In this document: one piece after another, positions 26,491-37,639 of the stretch
Position numbering within the stretch: position 1 is the stretch's first letter
How the letters are laid out: the number at the start of each line of letters is the position of its first letter
Assembly (NCBI RefSeq): GCF_002807665.1
Contig: NZ_PEAY01000001.1
Span: forward strand, 310,001-374,000
DNA from: Neoalteromonas facilis
GTDB taxonomy: Bacteria > Pseudomonadota > Gammaproteobacteria > Enterobacterales > Alteromonadaceae
DNA length: 64,000 nucleotides
Direction: 5' to 3'
Notes under the pieces: generated by a model
What the model was told of the DNA's origin: nothing
The model's database searches: none
The model's input: the letters and a program-made list of their open reading frames with translations, nothing else
Made by a program: the position numbers and the translations under genes

Positions 26491-28965
26491 TTATGCAGCC
26501 TTAGCTGATTTAGCCTTGGTGGCACGTTTAGCAGGCTTCTTGGGAGTCGCTGCAGCTACAAGCTCTGCAGGATCAAAGTCATCAACGTTAATCGTACGTA
26601 AACGACCAGCTTCGGTGCGTTTCATCAGATCAGCTTCTTCATCGGATATTATGCCTTCTGCTAATGCTAAGTCAGCAAGTTTGTCCAAACCTGTCATGGG
26701 TAGCTTTTGCTTGAACGCTTTACATATGCGTTCAAAAATAGGCTCAACAGCAAGGATGTTGTCCAATGTCAGCTCTAGATCGCCCAATAAATTGCCATCT
26801 TCACGCGTAATATATTGGCCGTAAATCAAGCGATTTCTCGCCGGGCAGGGACTTTGTAGAATTTGCGCGACTTTATGCTCTGTAACATCTGATGGCTTGT
26901 CAAAACGACGTCCAAACGGCATTACAAGAACGCGCATAAACGCACTAACTGCTGATACTGGGAAGTTACGAATGAATTCATCAATTGCCGTTTCGGTCTG
27001 ATAAATTAAGTCGTGCATTGCCCAGTTCAATAGAGGCAAATCTTCTTGATTGCGACCTTGCTCATCAAAACGTTTAAGTGCAGCACTGGCCAAGTAAATA
27101 TTACTTAGGATGTCACCCAAGCGGGCAGATAAACGTTCTCGACGTTTGAGGTCTCCACCGAGCACACCCATTGAAATATCAGTAAGTAATGCAAGATTTG
27201 CCGAATAGCCTTGTAACAATTGATAGTAGCGACTTGTATCATCCTTAAAAGGAGTGCTGCTTAAACGGCCTCCAGTAAGAGTAAACCATAAGCTCCTGAA
27301 TGTATTGCCAATTGCAAAGCCAATATGACCAAAAACAGCTTTATCAAATTTGTCTAAGCTGTCTTTGCGGTCGCTTATCTGTGAAGCACGAATTTCTTCT
27401 AATACGTATGGGTGGCAACGCATAGCGCCTTGACCAAATATCATCATATTGCGAGTTAAAATATTGGCACCTTCAACCGTTATTGATATTGGTGCCCCTT
27501 GATAACCACGCCCAATGTAGTTATTAGGCCCTAAACAAATGCCTTTACCACCATGAATATCCATGGAATCGTTTATAATAGTCCGCATTCTTTCAGTAAG
27601 GTGATATTTACATATCGCTGAGATAACCGATGGCTTTTGCCCCATATCTAAAGCGGCCGTCGTCATGCTTGTAACAGCATCCATCAGGTAGGCATTTCCG
27701 CCAATTCTACCGAGCATTTCCTCAATACCTTCCATATGGCCGATAGGAAGTCTAAATTGACGACGAATACGTGCGTACGCACCGGTTGATGCGGCGATAG
27801 ATTTCGCGCCGCCTGCAGCGGAAGAGGGCAATGTGATGCAGCGTCCTACCGATAGACACTCCATTAACATACGCCAGCCTTTACCGGCCATTTGCTCTCC
27901 ACCGATGATGTAGTCCAGTGGAACGAAAATGTTTTCACCACGTACTGGACCATTTTGGAACGGAACGTTTAATGGGAAGTGGCGTCTGCCAACATCTAGT
28001 CCTTTGGTATCGCGAGGGATCAGAGCACATGTGATACCGACCTCTTCTTTATCACCAAGTAAACCGTCAGGATCGCGTAACTTGAATGCTAAACCGATAA
28101 CCGTAGCAACTGGTGCCAGAGTGATATAGCGCTTATTAAAGGTTAAACGCATTCCGAGAATTTCTTTACCTTCCCATTCACCTTTGCACACAATCCCAAA
28201 GTCAGGGATCGCACCTGCATCAGAACCGGCTTCAGGGCTAGTTAGTGCAAAACAAGGAATCTCATCCCCTACGGCAAGACGCGGTAAATAGTGATCTTGC
28301 TGCTCTTTCGTACCATAGTGTTGTAATAGTTCACCTGGGCCTAATGAATTTGGCACACCTACCGTGCTTGAAAGCACTGCACTTACGCCGGCTAATTTTT
28401 GCAAAACACGTGATTGCGCATAGGCTGAAAAAGCCAACCCACCGTATTCTTTCTTGATGATCATGGCGAAGAACTTGTTGTCTTTTAAGTATTGCCAGAT
28501 TTCCGGTGAAAGGTCCGCGTCTTTATGGTTGATCTGCCATTCATCAACCATGTTACAAACCACTTCACATGGGCCATCTAAAAAGGCTTGTTCCTCAGGC
28601 GTCAAACGAGGCTGAGCGTAAGCATGAAGCTTATTCCAATCCGGCTTACCGGTGAAAATGTCGCCATCCCACCAGACTGTACCTGCATCAATAGCTTCCT
28701 GTTCTGTTTCTGACATCTCAGGCATAACTTTTTTGTAAAAAGCGAGTAATTGACTGCTGATATGTTTCTTTCTTATATCTCGATTCACAAAAGGAACCGT
28801 CAACAATGCAAAAACGATCCATCCGAACAAGCCAATGTCACCTGCAAGCGTGCCTACAATCATCACAGCACCTAAGCCGATAACGCAGTTAAGTAATGAA
28901 GTTTGTTTATAGGCTGATACGGCAACTACCGCTACGCACAATAAAAACCAAACTAAATCAGACAT
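26491..28965 (-). CDS. fadE: Acyl-CoA dehydrogenase FadE
   Basis: First step of fatty-acid beta-oxidation, large proteobacterial FadE type, 824 residues. The ATG at 28965 is set by a perfect AGGAGG seven bases upstream. Two hydrophobic N-terminal segments ([16 protein letters not shown] and the following) precede the catalytic part, as in E. coli FadE. Motifs: [18 protein letters not shown] in the FAD domain, [16 protein letters not shown], and [20 protein letters not shown] with the catalytic Glu. The last 20 residues or so are an unusual Lys/Ala/Thr-rich tail ([16 protein letters not shown]) that E. coli FadE lacks. A FadR-type operator lies 42 bp upstream of the start. Confidence 0.95.
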   Translation of the reverse strand: MSDLVWFLLCVAVVAVSAYKQTSLLNCVIGLGAVMIVGTLAGDIGLFGWIVFALLTVPFVNRDIRKKHISSQLLAFYKKVMPEMSETEQEAIDAGTVWWDGDIFTGKPDWNKLHAYAQPRLTPEEQAFLDGPCEVVCNMVDEWQINHKDADLSPEIWQYLKDNKFFAMIIKKEYGGLAFSAYAQSRVLQKLAGVSAVLSSTVGVPNSLGPGELLQHYGTKEQQDHYLPRLAVGDEIPCFALTSPEAGSDAGAIPDFGIVCKGEWEGKEILGMRLTFNKRYITLAPVATVIGLAFKLRDPDGLLGDKEEVGITCALIPRDTKGLDVGRRHFPLNVPFQNGPVRGENIFVPLDYIIGGEQMAGKGWRMLMECLSVGRCITLPSSAAGGAKSIAASTGAYARIRRQFRLPIGHMEGIEEMLGRIGGNAYLMDAVTSMTTAALDMGQKPSVISAICKYHLTERMRTIINDSMDIHGGKGICLGPNNYIGRGYQGAPISITVEGANILTRNMMIFGQGAMRCHPYVLEEIRASQISDRKDSLDKFDKAVFGHIGFAIGNTFRSLWFTLTGGRLSSTPFKDDTSRYYQLLQGYSANLALLTDISMGVLGGDLKRRERLSARLGDILSNIYLASAALKRFDEQGRNQEDLPLLNWAMHDLIYQTETAIDEFIRNFPVSAVSAFMRVLVMPFGRRFDKPSDVTEHKVAQILQSPCPARNRLIYGQYITREDGNLLGDLELTLDNILAVEPIFERICKAFKQKLPMTGLDKLADLALAEGIISDEEADLMKRTEAGRLRTINVDDFDPAELVAAATPKKPAKRATKAKSAKAA

Positions 28966-29006
28966 ATTGCCTCCTGAAAAAGGGTGAAAAGTCACCGGGA
29001 AGTGGT

Positions 29007-29023
29007 CATAGGTCAGACCAGAT
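29007..29023 (-). promoter_or_regulatory. FadR-type operator upstream of fadE
   Basis: On the fadE strand the 17 bases read ATCTGGTCTGACCTATG, very near to E. coli FadR sites, which share the core CTGGTC-N-GACC. The site centre is about 50 bp from the ATG, as expected for repression released by long-chain acyl-CoA. Identity of the bound protein is inferred. Confidence 0.7.
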
Positions 29024-29143
29024 TTAACGTAACCTAATATTACCTAAACGAAAGATCAAGCAAAGTGGATTGGTTCAGGCATTTTTTCCAGTGATATCTA
29101 CGAATAAGTATAGTGGAAAAAGCTGAGTTTTGATGGCGTGTGA

Positions 29144-29869
29144 TTACTTTGTCAGCGTTTTAAGCTGAATATCGCCTTGTTCGTCACCATCCTTGAATTG
29201 CTGTAAACGTACCAGAGTGTAGTCTAATGCTGGTGAGAACCAAGCGAATGTTTCTCGTGAGCTAGATCCTCTGTCAATTTTCAATTTGATACTGTCGACC
29301 ATGCCATAGGGTAGGGCAAGTTGTTCTTTACTCACGACTTTTATCAAGTAGCTTCTTGGTTCGCCACGATAATTAATAAAGTCATAGCGCATTTCCTTTT
29401 TACCCTGCGCTAATTGACGAGGCACATCGATGCGAAATAGCTGATTATCAAGTTCACCTTGCCATTCTTGAACGCGTTTACCATCAACTAATATGCTCTT
29501 CGAGTCTTCGTCGAACTTGGCCGAAAGCTCCTTGTCAGGGCCCGTACCAGTGCGTTTGTAGTGATATTCATCTGCAACGATGTTGTCGCCGTCTATATGA
29601 AAAATAGAGTGTTCATAACGTTTATCTGACAAAAAGAATTTGCTGACTTTAGAGCTGTAGGTGAGTGAATACTGGGAATACCCTAAGTGTTGAAGTTCGA
29701 GTGTTGCGCCGCCAATGTCATCGCCAAACCTAAACGCAACATATTCTGCTTTAAAGGGCTTAATTGACGTGTCACTTTGTAACTCGGTTGCCCCAACCGA
29801 TACTGCCAATACGCTACCTAGTATTATACTAATCAGCGGCAAAACCGTTTTCGGGGAGAATTTGATCAT
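29144..29869 (-). CDS. DUF3108 domain-containing exported protein
   Basis: 241 residues with an N-terminal signal or anchor (TVLPLISIILGSVLAVSVGA), then a beta-rich DUF3108 domain recognised by FKAEYVAFRFGDDIGGATLEL and FDEDSKSILVDGKRVQEW. The function of the family is unknown; a periplasmic lipid- or LPS-related role has been guessed. The first 41 bases overlap the end of purN, and the same purM-purN-DUF3108 order appears to be common in this order of bacteria, so it is the third gene of the operon. Confidence 0.85.
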   Translation of the reverse strand: MIKFSPKTVLPLISIILGSVLAVSVGATELQSDTSIKPFKAEYVAFRFGDDIGGATLELQHLGYSQYSLTYSSKVSKFFLSDKRYEHSIFHIDGDNIVADEYHYKRTGTGPDKELSAKFDEDSKSILVDGKRVQEWQGELDNQLFRIDVPRQLAQGKKEMRYDFINYRGEPRSYLIKVVSKEQLALPYGMVDSIKLKIDRGSSSRETFAWFSPALDYTLVRLQQFKDGDEQGDIQLKTLTK

Positions 29870-30482
29870 CTAATACAGCCTTATCTTTTATTTTTTTTAG
29901 CCGACCTTCACAAAACCACTTTACCACAAGTGGGTATATTTGTTGCTCTTGCGTTTGAACTCGTTGTGCCAGAGTTTCAGCGTCATCCTCAGCAAATACC
30001 GGCACCTTGGCCTGCAGGATGACGGGACCGCCATCAAGCTCTGCCGTAACAAAATGAATACTGCAGCCATGCTCTGAGTCACAGGCTTCAATAGCGCGCT
30101 GATGCGTATTTAATCCTCGGTACTTGGGCAACAAAGATGGATGAACGTTCAAAAGAATGTCACCAAAACGTTGAATAAAGCCTTCGCTGAGGATTCGCAT
30201 GAAACCAGCTAATACAATGCAGCTTGGCTTGAATGCCTCAATTGCAGCGGTTAGGCGCTCATCGTAGGATTCACGAGATTCACCTTTAACCGCCTCAACT
30301 AAAGCAGAAGGAATGTTTGCACTGGCTGCACGCTCTAGCCCATAAGCATTTGCTTTATTAGATATGACGCCGCAAATGCTTGCTTTTATATGGCCTTGGG
30401 CAACTGCATCGATGATGGCCTGTAGGTTGGAGCCATTTCCAGAGATGACAACGACAATGCGCGCTGGAGTTACATCGGTCAT
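29829..30482 (-). CDS. purN: Phosphoribosylglycinamide formyltransferase 1
   Basis: Third step of purine synthesis: transfers formyl from 10-formyl-tetrahydrofolate to GAR. The N-terminal VVVISGNGSNLQAIIDA loop binds the phosphoribosyl group. Catalytic residues of the Asn-His-Asp set are in LNVHPSLLPKYRGLNTHQRAIE and FVTAELDGGPVI. 217 residues, near the usual length. The start lies one base after the purM stop, so the two consecutive pathway-related enzymes are co-translated. The 3' end overlaps the DUF3108 gene. Confidence 0.95.
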   Translation of the reverse strand: MTDVTPARIVVVISGNGSNLQAIIDAVAQGHIKASICGVISNKANAYGLERAASANIPSALVEAVKGESRESYDERLTAAIEAFKPSCIVLAGFMRILSEGFIQRFGDILLNVHPSLLPKYRGLNTHQRAIEACDSEHGCSIHFVTAELDGGPVILQAKVPVFAEDDAETLAQRVQTQEQQIYPLVVKWFCEGRLKKIKDKAVLDDQILPENGFAAD

Positions 30483-30483
30483 G

Positions 30484-31521
30484 TTAATTGATCACAACAC
30501 TTTGCTCATCAGATTTCGGCACGATAGTACCAATCTGCCAAGCATCTTCCCCATGCTCAGTTAAGATATTGATAGCTTGCTCAACAGACTCTTGAGGTAG
30601 CGCAATGATAAGACCTACACCGCAGTTGAAGGTGCGGTACATTTCTTTTGTGTCAACATTGCCGGCTTGTTGTAGCCAAGAGAAAATTTCTGGCCATTGC
30701 CAGCTATTGCCGTCTATGCTCGCACAGTAATTGTTGGGTAAAACTCGCGGAATATTTTCCCAAAAACCACCACCAGTGATATGCGAAATCGCATGCACTT
30801 CAACTTGCTCTAACAATGTGAGTACAGATTTAACGTATATTTTGGTTGGTGTTAATAGATGGTCTGCGATGGAGCGGTCACCTAACGGTTGCGATAGGTC
30901 GGTGTTGTCGACTTCAAGTATTTTTCTGATTAATGAATAACCATTTGAGTGCGGTCCAGATGAGGCTAATGCGATTAATGCATCGCCGTCACTCACTTTA
31001 CTGCCATCTATTACATCTTCAGCTTCTACGACACCCACACAGAATCCGGCTACATCATAGTCATCACCGTGATACATGCCTGGCATTTCAGCGGTTTCGC
31101 CGCCGATCAATGCGCAACCTGATTGAATACAACCTTCACCAATACCAGTAACCACATCAGCAGCCGTATCGACATTGAGTTTCCCAGTTGCGTAGTAATC
31201 TAAGAAAAATAAAGGCTCTGCACCTTGTACGATTAGGTCATTGACACACATTGCAACCAAATCAATACCAATGCTGTCATGCTTACCTAGGTCCATAGCC
31301 AGTCGTAGTTTAGTGCCAACACCATCTGTACCGGATACGAGCAACGGATTTTTATACTTTTGTGGTAAAGAACACAACGCTCCAAAACCACCTAATCCAC
31401 CCTTAACTTCTGGACGGTTAGTACGTTTGGTTACAGACTTGATCCGTTCTACCAGCTGATTACCTGCGTCAATATCGACTCCAGCATCTTTATAGCTTAA
31501 CGCGGTTTTATCGTTGCTCAC
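30484..31521 (-). CDS. purM: Phosphoribosylformylglycinamidine cyclo-ligase (AIR synthetase)
   Basis: Fifth step of purine synthesis, ATP-dependent ring closure of FGAM to AIR. 345 residues from a GTG start at 31521, chosen because TTAAAGGAAACACC precedes it and homology begins [16 protein letters not shown]; a longer frame to 31587 has no support. Motifs: [27 protein letters not shown] and [13 protein letters not shown]. First gene of purM-purN-DUF3108, divergent from the DUF2066-hda pair across 149 bp. No convincing PurR box was found there. Confidence 0.96.
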   Translation of the reverse strand: MSNDKTALSYKDAGVDIDAGNQLVERIKSVTKRTNRPEVKGGLGGFGALCSLPQKYKNPLLVSGTDGVGTKLRLAMDLGKHDSIGIDLVAMCVNDLIVQGAEPLFFLDYYATGKLNVDTAADVVTGIGEGCIQSGCALIGGETAEMPGMYHGDDYDVAGFCVGVVEAEDVIDGSKVSDGDALIALASSGPHSNGYSLIRKILEVDNTDLSQPLGDRSIADHLLTPTKIYVKSVLTLLEQVEVHAISHITGGGFWENIPRVLPNNYCASIDGNSWQWPEIFSWLQQAGNVDTKEMYRTFNCGVGLIIALPQESVEQAINILTEHGEDAWQIGTIVPKSDEQSVVIN

Positions 31522-31670
31522 GGTGTTTCCTTTAAGATTACTATCGAAATTTGCGCGAATTCTACCAGCTACGGCTGCGATAACCAATCACACAAATAAA
31601 TTTATTAACGGATGCAAATAAAACGTAAATCGATAACAATAGGCGTCTGTTTTATTTATTAAATGAAGTA

Positions 31671-33047
31671 ATGCGAAGACTCGTAATAGGCGCATTTATT
31701 GTATTTGCCTCATTAGTAACCCCATTAAGCCAGGCACAGGCACCTCGAGTAGGCGATTCAAGCGTGCTTGATACACATGTTGTAAAGATCCCGGTTGCGA
31801 ATCAATCTGCTGATGAGCAGCGTAGGGCTGTGAGGAAAGCGTTTCGTCAAGCGATACTTAAAATGTCAGGTAATCGCGCCCAGTTTAACCGTAGCTTATG
31901 GCGATCATTTGAAACTCAAGCGACTGTATTTTTAAAAGCTTATCAATATGAAGTGGTCAATAATGAGCTATTTATAGTGGCGACTTTCGACAAATTGCGC
32001 ATGCAAACGCTTCTACGTGAAAATCAACTCAAAATATGGAGTGAGCGTCGACCCGACAGCATTGTATGGCTAACATTGTTCGAGCCAAATGCAGCAGACA
32101 ATATTGTTGTATCTGAAACATTACCGAATGAGTTTAATCAAATAGTCCTGCGGGTTGCAGAAGAAAGAGGGATCCCGATCACCCTTCCAATATTTGATAT
32201 AGAAGATGCTAATACAGTGTCGGTTTATGATATTTGGGGTCGCTTTACTCGACCAGTTGAAGCCGCCAATCAGCGTTATGGGATCAATCATGCCGTTATA
32301 GCCAGAGTGCGTAAAACACCTAATTATGACCCTGATGTGCTGAAGGAACGAATAGAAGCAATTAAGGCCAATGCAAGTGAAGAAGATTTCGCGGCCATTG
32401 ATGAACTATTGAGTGAAAACCTTTCAGCATTGCCCGTTGGTAATGATGAACCCGTTATAACTACAGGCGGTGATAACGCGTTTGACTCAGATGTTGGTGA
32501 AGCGCAGGTTGCTGAGAGCTTTAGCATTAATGAAGACGATGATGTACTAGGCGAGCCTGACGAGTTGGAGGCACCTCCATTATTCAGTTATGAAGAATTT
32601 CAAACATTGTTGTCAGACTTGCAACCATTTCAATTAGATTTCACCTTTATAATCGATGGGCAGGTGATCAGCGGAAATGTTGGGGCTGAGCAACCTCACG
32701 AGTTGGTCGAAGAACTGGTTAACCGTTATGCCGATACATTGGCAGAGCGTTATGCGATTGATGCAATTCAAAGTGATGAAGATCTAACGCGTGTTACCAT
32801 CAAGGTTAATAATATTCAAAACTTAACCGACTATCAGCAAGTTTATTCGTTGTTAAGTACGATGAGTGTGGTGAAGCAAGCAAGTTTACTCGCTTTTATT
32901 GGCCAGGAGGCCACCTTTGAATTGCGGTTATTTGCTGATACGACACAGTTGGTTGATGCGTTGGTGTTAGATGGTCGTCTTAAACCTAAAGTTGATGCCT
33001 TTGGCAACGTCGTTGATATTCAAGAACTTACCTGGTCACAACAGTAA
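31671..33047 (+). CDS. DUF2066 domain-containing exported protein
   Basis: 458 residues with signal peptide (MRRLVIGAFIVFASLVTPLSQAQA). The N-terminal half is DUF2066 (VDTHVVKIPVANQSADEQRR-type start, RQAILKMSGNRAQF). An acidic low-complexity stretch at about 230-305 separates it from a C-terminal part. The function is unknown. It sits directly upstream of hda with a two-base gap, an arrangement seen in many marine gammaproteobacteria, which argues for co-expression with the replication regulator rather than for a shared biochemical role. Confidence 0.85.
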   Translation: MRRLVIGAFIVFASLVTPLSQAQAPRVGDSSVLDTHVVKIPVANQSADEQRRAVRKAFRQAILKMSGNRAQFNRSLWRSFETQATVFLKAYQYEVVNNELFIVATFDKLRMQTLLRENQLKIWSERRPDSIVWLTLFEPNAADNIVVSETLPNEFNQIVLRVAEERGIPITLPIFDIEDANTVSVYDIWGRFTRPVEAANQRYGINHAVIARVRKTPNYDPDVLKERIEAIKANASEEDFAAIDELLSENLSALPVGNDEPVITTGGDNAFDSDVGEAQVAESFSINEDDDVLGEPDELEAPPLFSYEEFQTLLSDLQPFQLDFTFIIDGQVISGNVGAEQPHELVEELVNRYADTLAERYAIDAIQSDEDLTRVTIKVNNIQNLTDYQQVYSLLSTMSVVKQASLLAFIGQEATFELRLFADTTQLVDALVLDGRLKPKVDAFGNVVDIQELTWSQQ

Positions 33048-33049
33048 AT

Positions 33050-33766
33050 ATGCAATTAACGCTGCCCGTACAGTTGCCGGTCGAAAAGAAGCTCTCTAAT
33101 TTTATTGTGGGCGAAAACTCGCCTTTAGTCGCGCATGCATGCGACGCATTGGAGAATCTATTAACCAATCAAAACGGGTATCAGCAATTGTATTTGCATG
33201 CAGAAAAGGGAAGCGGTAAAAGCCATTTTATGTATGCCATGTGTCATCGAGCCAATGAGTCCGGTATTGAAAGTTTTTATCTTTCACTCGCTAGGTGCGA
33301 AGATTATTCACCTGAGTTACTTGCCGGCTTTAGGGATATCCCCTTACTTTGTATCGATGATATTCAACACATATATGATAAAAAAGATTGGCAGGTCGCC
33401 ATCTTTGATTTGATCAATCAACGGCGAGAAGTCGATTCAGGAGCGCTTTTTATTGCCAGTGATGTGACACTGGCACAGTTTCAATCCTGTGTTCCTGTCG
33501 TTTTGCCTGATCTACTGTCTCGTCTGCAGTGGGGCGCAGTATATGGTTTGAAGCCATTAACAGATGCGCAAAAACAAGAATTAATTGCGCTGCTAGCGGC
33601 AGTAAAAGGAATTAAATTTTCCGACAAAGCCATTAGTTACTTGCTAAACCATTGTGAGCGAAGTACACGCATTTTAGTTGATACTATTGAACGCCTCGAT
33701 CAACGCTCTTTGCGTGAGCAAAAAGCGCTAACCGTAGATTTAATTAAACGAGAGTTAGGCTTGTAA
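33050..33766 (+). CDS. hda: DnaA regulatory inactivator Hda
   Basis: AAA+ protein that binds the DNA-loaded sliding clamp and stimulates hydrolysis of DnaA-ATP, preventing re-initiation. 238 residues. The N-terminal clamp-binding motif is QLTLPVQL. Walker A is degenerate for nucleotide as usual (HAEKGSGKSHFMYA), Walker B is LLCIDDIQHIY, and the arginine-finger region LLSRLQWGAVYGL follows. Length matches the E. coli protein. Downstream gene is convergent. Confidence 0.93.
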   Translation: MQLTLPVQLPVEKKLSNFIVGENSPLVAHACDALENLLTNQNGYQQLYLHAEKGSGKSHFMYAMCHRANESGIESFYLSLARCEDYSPELLAGFRDIPLLCIDDIQHIYDKKDWQVAIFDLINQRREVDSGALFIASDVTLAQFQSCVPVVLPDLLSRLQWGAVYGLKPLTDAQKQELIALLAAVKGIKFSDKAISYLLNHCERSTRILVDTIERLDQRSLREQKALTVDLIKRELGL

Positions 33767-33768
33767 TC

Positions 33769-35742
33769 CTATTGTTGAGGCGGCGGCAACCAATGGTCCG
33801 GACCGTGTAAATTCTCTTCAGAAAAACTGCGTAAACGAGGCATTTCTCTTGGTAACCTTTGTAGCCCTTCACTCTGTACGGGAGCGCCAAGTATAACGTT
33901 GTCAAACCAACTCTTCGTAGGGTCTAGAAGTTCAGGTGACGGTAGTTGACTCTGGAGCAGCGGAACATTGAGCTCGGGCAGTACATTCTCAACGGCAAAC
34001 CGCACGCGGGATTGTAAGCTTGTATCATTAATACGGTTTCGCTGTCCCCACGTGACTAATAAGTCATCATTATCCACGATATCGATAATGCCCACATCAT
34101 TACTGGCGCCTAATCTATACAGCATCATAAAGCGCTCAAACAGGGTGGCGAAGTCTTCACGTTCATTGAGGTATGAGTAATAGCTAGGTGAAACATCAGG
34201 TTTGAAAAATTGTTCTATGTCAGTACCACGGTAATTCCGTTGCTGGTTCGTTGCGGTTTCCCCCGAAAAGCTAACCCGAGCTAGCGCTTTCATTTCATTA
34301 GAGTTTAAAGGATACGATGTGGGGATTTGATCAGATGTAGCTCCGTTACTTCTGAAATGAGATAAGGGGTTGTCATTCATACTCAGACCTGCCCAGCGAC
34401 TAGGCGGAAAGAAGTCATTTGCATGACCTAGCTCGTGGTACATTAGCCAGCTAATTGACGCTTCCAAATCAGTAAATGAACGTTCCATTCTATCTGATTG
34501 TGGGTAACGGCCTGCTGGGTAATAGTCATCATTTTTTATGTAACGCCATGGAATAACAAAAGCAAGGTCATCGCCAAAATCGCTGCGATAATCGGGTCTG
34601 TCATTAAGCGTGTCGCGTTCTTCAGGCGTTTGCCAAAAATTATTACCATCAAGATAAATAGCACCTGTCGCGGTCCAATAGAAGGAAGGACGAACCTCAT
34701 AGGAAATGACGACTGCAGTAGTGGCTCTGAGTAGTTGTACCATGTCTGCACCCGCCGCTGAATTGCGAAGGAATTGCTCAAAACGCTGGCCCATCCATTC
34801 ATGTGAAACGAAGGTTCTGTCTAAAATATCATCTACCGTTGGCGTTGAGGTTACTTGGCCTATCAACGGCAGAACAGAAAATTGGCAGGTTGCTGAAATT
34901 TGATTGTTGTAAACACAACTCTCTAGTGCTGATGCGTATGGGCTATTGGGGCGATAAGCAAACATATCTGCACTAACTATTAAATTATTCGAAGGGAAGT
35001 AGCCTGATTCGTTAATATTGTCATCAACAACGGCAACTAATGCAGTGTCAACACCCGTTGTTTGGTCGGTGTAGATAATGGTTGCCTGATATTCGATTAT
35101 TCTGTCTTCACTCACCGCAGGGGCGTCAAAAAAGACAAAATTAATATTGTCATCGTTAATGACCACGTTCTGCGCTTCAGGTCCTGTAATTTGTTCCCAT
35201 TCTACAGTTTCTATTGTTTTCCCAGGCGCTGCATCGACCCTTAACGACACGCGCCCGCGTTCAGTTGCTGCATGATCTAAGCGTATATTGGCTGTCGCTT
35301 CAGTCGTGCCGTCTACAATGAGACTGAAATCAGCGGTTCTGGTACTGCCTGAAGTGGTGGTGACCGTCACCGTGAACTGATACTCCCCAGCTTGCTTTGC
35401 ATCAAAACCAATGGCTTGAGTGTGTGCGGCAAGAATTTGAACGGTTGCGGGACCCGCAATTTGAGACCATTCGACGGTGGCAATGCCTACATCATCGCTT
35501 GTTGTTACAGCAAAGCCAACCGATTCACTTAATGCACTGTTGGTAACACCAAACAATGATAAACCGTCAGTTTCAAGTATTGGTGTAGCAGGCGTATCGT
35601 CTGGAACCGGCGTTGGCGGTGGCGGTGTAGGCGTATTGGGGGCAGGACCACTACCATCGGAAGATCCGCCGCATCCTGTTAGCGCTATTGCAATTAATGC
35701 AGGTGCGATAAAGTGAAACCCTTTGATACGCTGTAAGTTCAT
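33769..35742 (-). CDS. Lipoprotein with Ig/PKD-like N-terminus and HExxH zinc metallopeptidase-like domain
   Basis: 657 residues from the ATG at 35742, preceded by GAGGTTAAG. Lipobox LTGC (Cys24) is followed by a Gly/Ser and Pro-rich linker. Two beta-sandwich repeats (roughly residues 50-145 and 145-240) each contain VEW(S/E)QI(A/T)GP, a PKD/K319L-like hallmark. The C-terminal half holds SWLMYHELGHANDFF (HExxH near residue 436) and, about 90 residues later, NEREDFATLFERFM, where a glutamate could be the third zinc ligand. The family was not recognised; an extracellular or periplasmic zinc protease anchored to a membrane is the simplest reading. It is set between hda and the arsC cluster, where E. 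coli has no such gene. Confidence 0.75.
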   Translation of the reverse strand: MNLQRIKGFHFIAPALIAIALTGCGGSSDGSGPAPNTPTPPPPTPVPDDTPATPILETDGLSLFGVTNSALSESVGFAVTTSDDVGIATVEWSQIAGPATVQILAAHTQAIGFDAKQAGEYQFTVTVTTTSGSTRTADFSLIVDGTTEATANIRLDHAATERGRVSLRVDAAPGKTIETVEWEQITGPEAQNVVINDDNINFVFFDAPAVSEDRIIEYQATIIYTDQTTGVDTALVAVVDDNINESGYFPSNNLIVSADMFAYRPNSPYASALESCVYNNQISATCQFSVLPLIGQVTSTPTVDDILDRTFVSHEWMGQRFEQFLRNSAAGADMVQLLRATTAVVISYEVRPSFYWTATGAIYLDGNNFWQTPEERDTLNDRPDYRSDFGDDLAFVIPWRYIKNDDYYPAGRYPQSDRMERSFTDLEASISWLMYHELGHANDFFPPSRWAGLSMNDNPLSHFRSNGATSDQIPTSYPLNSNEMKALARVSFSGETATNQQRNYRGTDIEQFFKPDVSPSYYSYLNEREDFATLFERFMMLYRLGASNDVGIIDIVDNDDLLVTWGQRNRINDTSLQSRVRFAVENVLPELNVPLLQSQLPSPELLDPTKSWFDNVILGAPVQSEGLQRLPREMPRLRSFSEENLHGPDHWLPPPQQ

Positions 35743-35746
35743 TGGC

Positions 35747-37094
<1,348 letters not shown>

Positions 37095-37159
37095 AAAAAT
37101 AAGTTCCAAAATCAATTCGTTACACAGTAGTATACCGTGTAATCGCAAGGGAGGTTCAA

Positions 37160-37639
37160 GTGCAAAAATGGTTATTTAGCATCGCAGCAGTTGTTGCGTT
37201 AGTTTTAGGTGTCTTGTTATACCAAGCAAACCTGTATGATTTTAAGACCCTAAGTGGTGAAAAGCACCGTTGGAGTTCGTTTTCGGGTGAGTGGGTTGTG
37301 GTGAACTATTTTGCCGAATGGTGTGCCCCGTGTTTGCGTGAGGTACCTGAACTAAACCTTTTTGCTGAGTGGACGGGAACACAATCAGATGTGCATTTAG
37401 TGGCAATTAGTTATGACGACTTGGATCAAGTAGCCTTGCAAGGGCTGGCCACCCAATACAACATGCAATTTGAACTGTTGTTGCCTACCGAAACCAAGTT
37501 TGTGCCGATAGATAAGCCACAATATCTGCCCGCTACTTTCATTATAAAACCTGACGGCAGTGTGACGCCGCCGTTGCTAGGCGAGCAAACATCGGCATCA
37601 CTTCAAGCCGCAATCGCTCAATTAAAGCAAACGCTCTAG
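37160..37639 (+). CDS. TlpA-like membrane-anchored thioredoxin
   Basis: 159 residues. An N-terminal membrane anchor (LFSIAAVVALVLGVLLY) is followed by a thioredoxin fold in the periplasm. The active site is FAEWCAPCLREVPEL (Cys-Ala-Pro-Cys), and the cis-proline side is YLPATFIIKPDG. GTG start with AGGGAGG five bases ahead. Likely a disulfide reductase for exported proteins, as in cytochrome c maturation or general periplasmic repair. The last 18 bases overlap the convergent bepA gene. Confidence 0.87.
   Translation: MQKWLFSIAAVVALVLGVLLYQANLYDFKTLSGEKHRWSSFSGEWVVVNYFAEWCAPCLREVPELNLFAEWTGTQSDVHLVAISYDDLDQVALQGLATQYNMQFELLLPTETKFVPIDKPQYLPATFIIKPDGSVTPPLLGEQTSASLQAAIAQLKQTL

Noticed and set aside
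31588-31670. Possible PurR box upstream of purM (ATGCAAATAAAACGTA)
   Set aside because: Only the left half resembles the PurR consensus; the right half does not mirror it.
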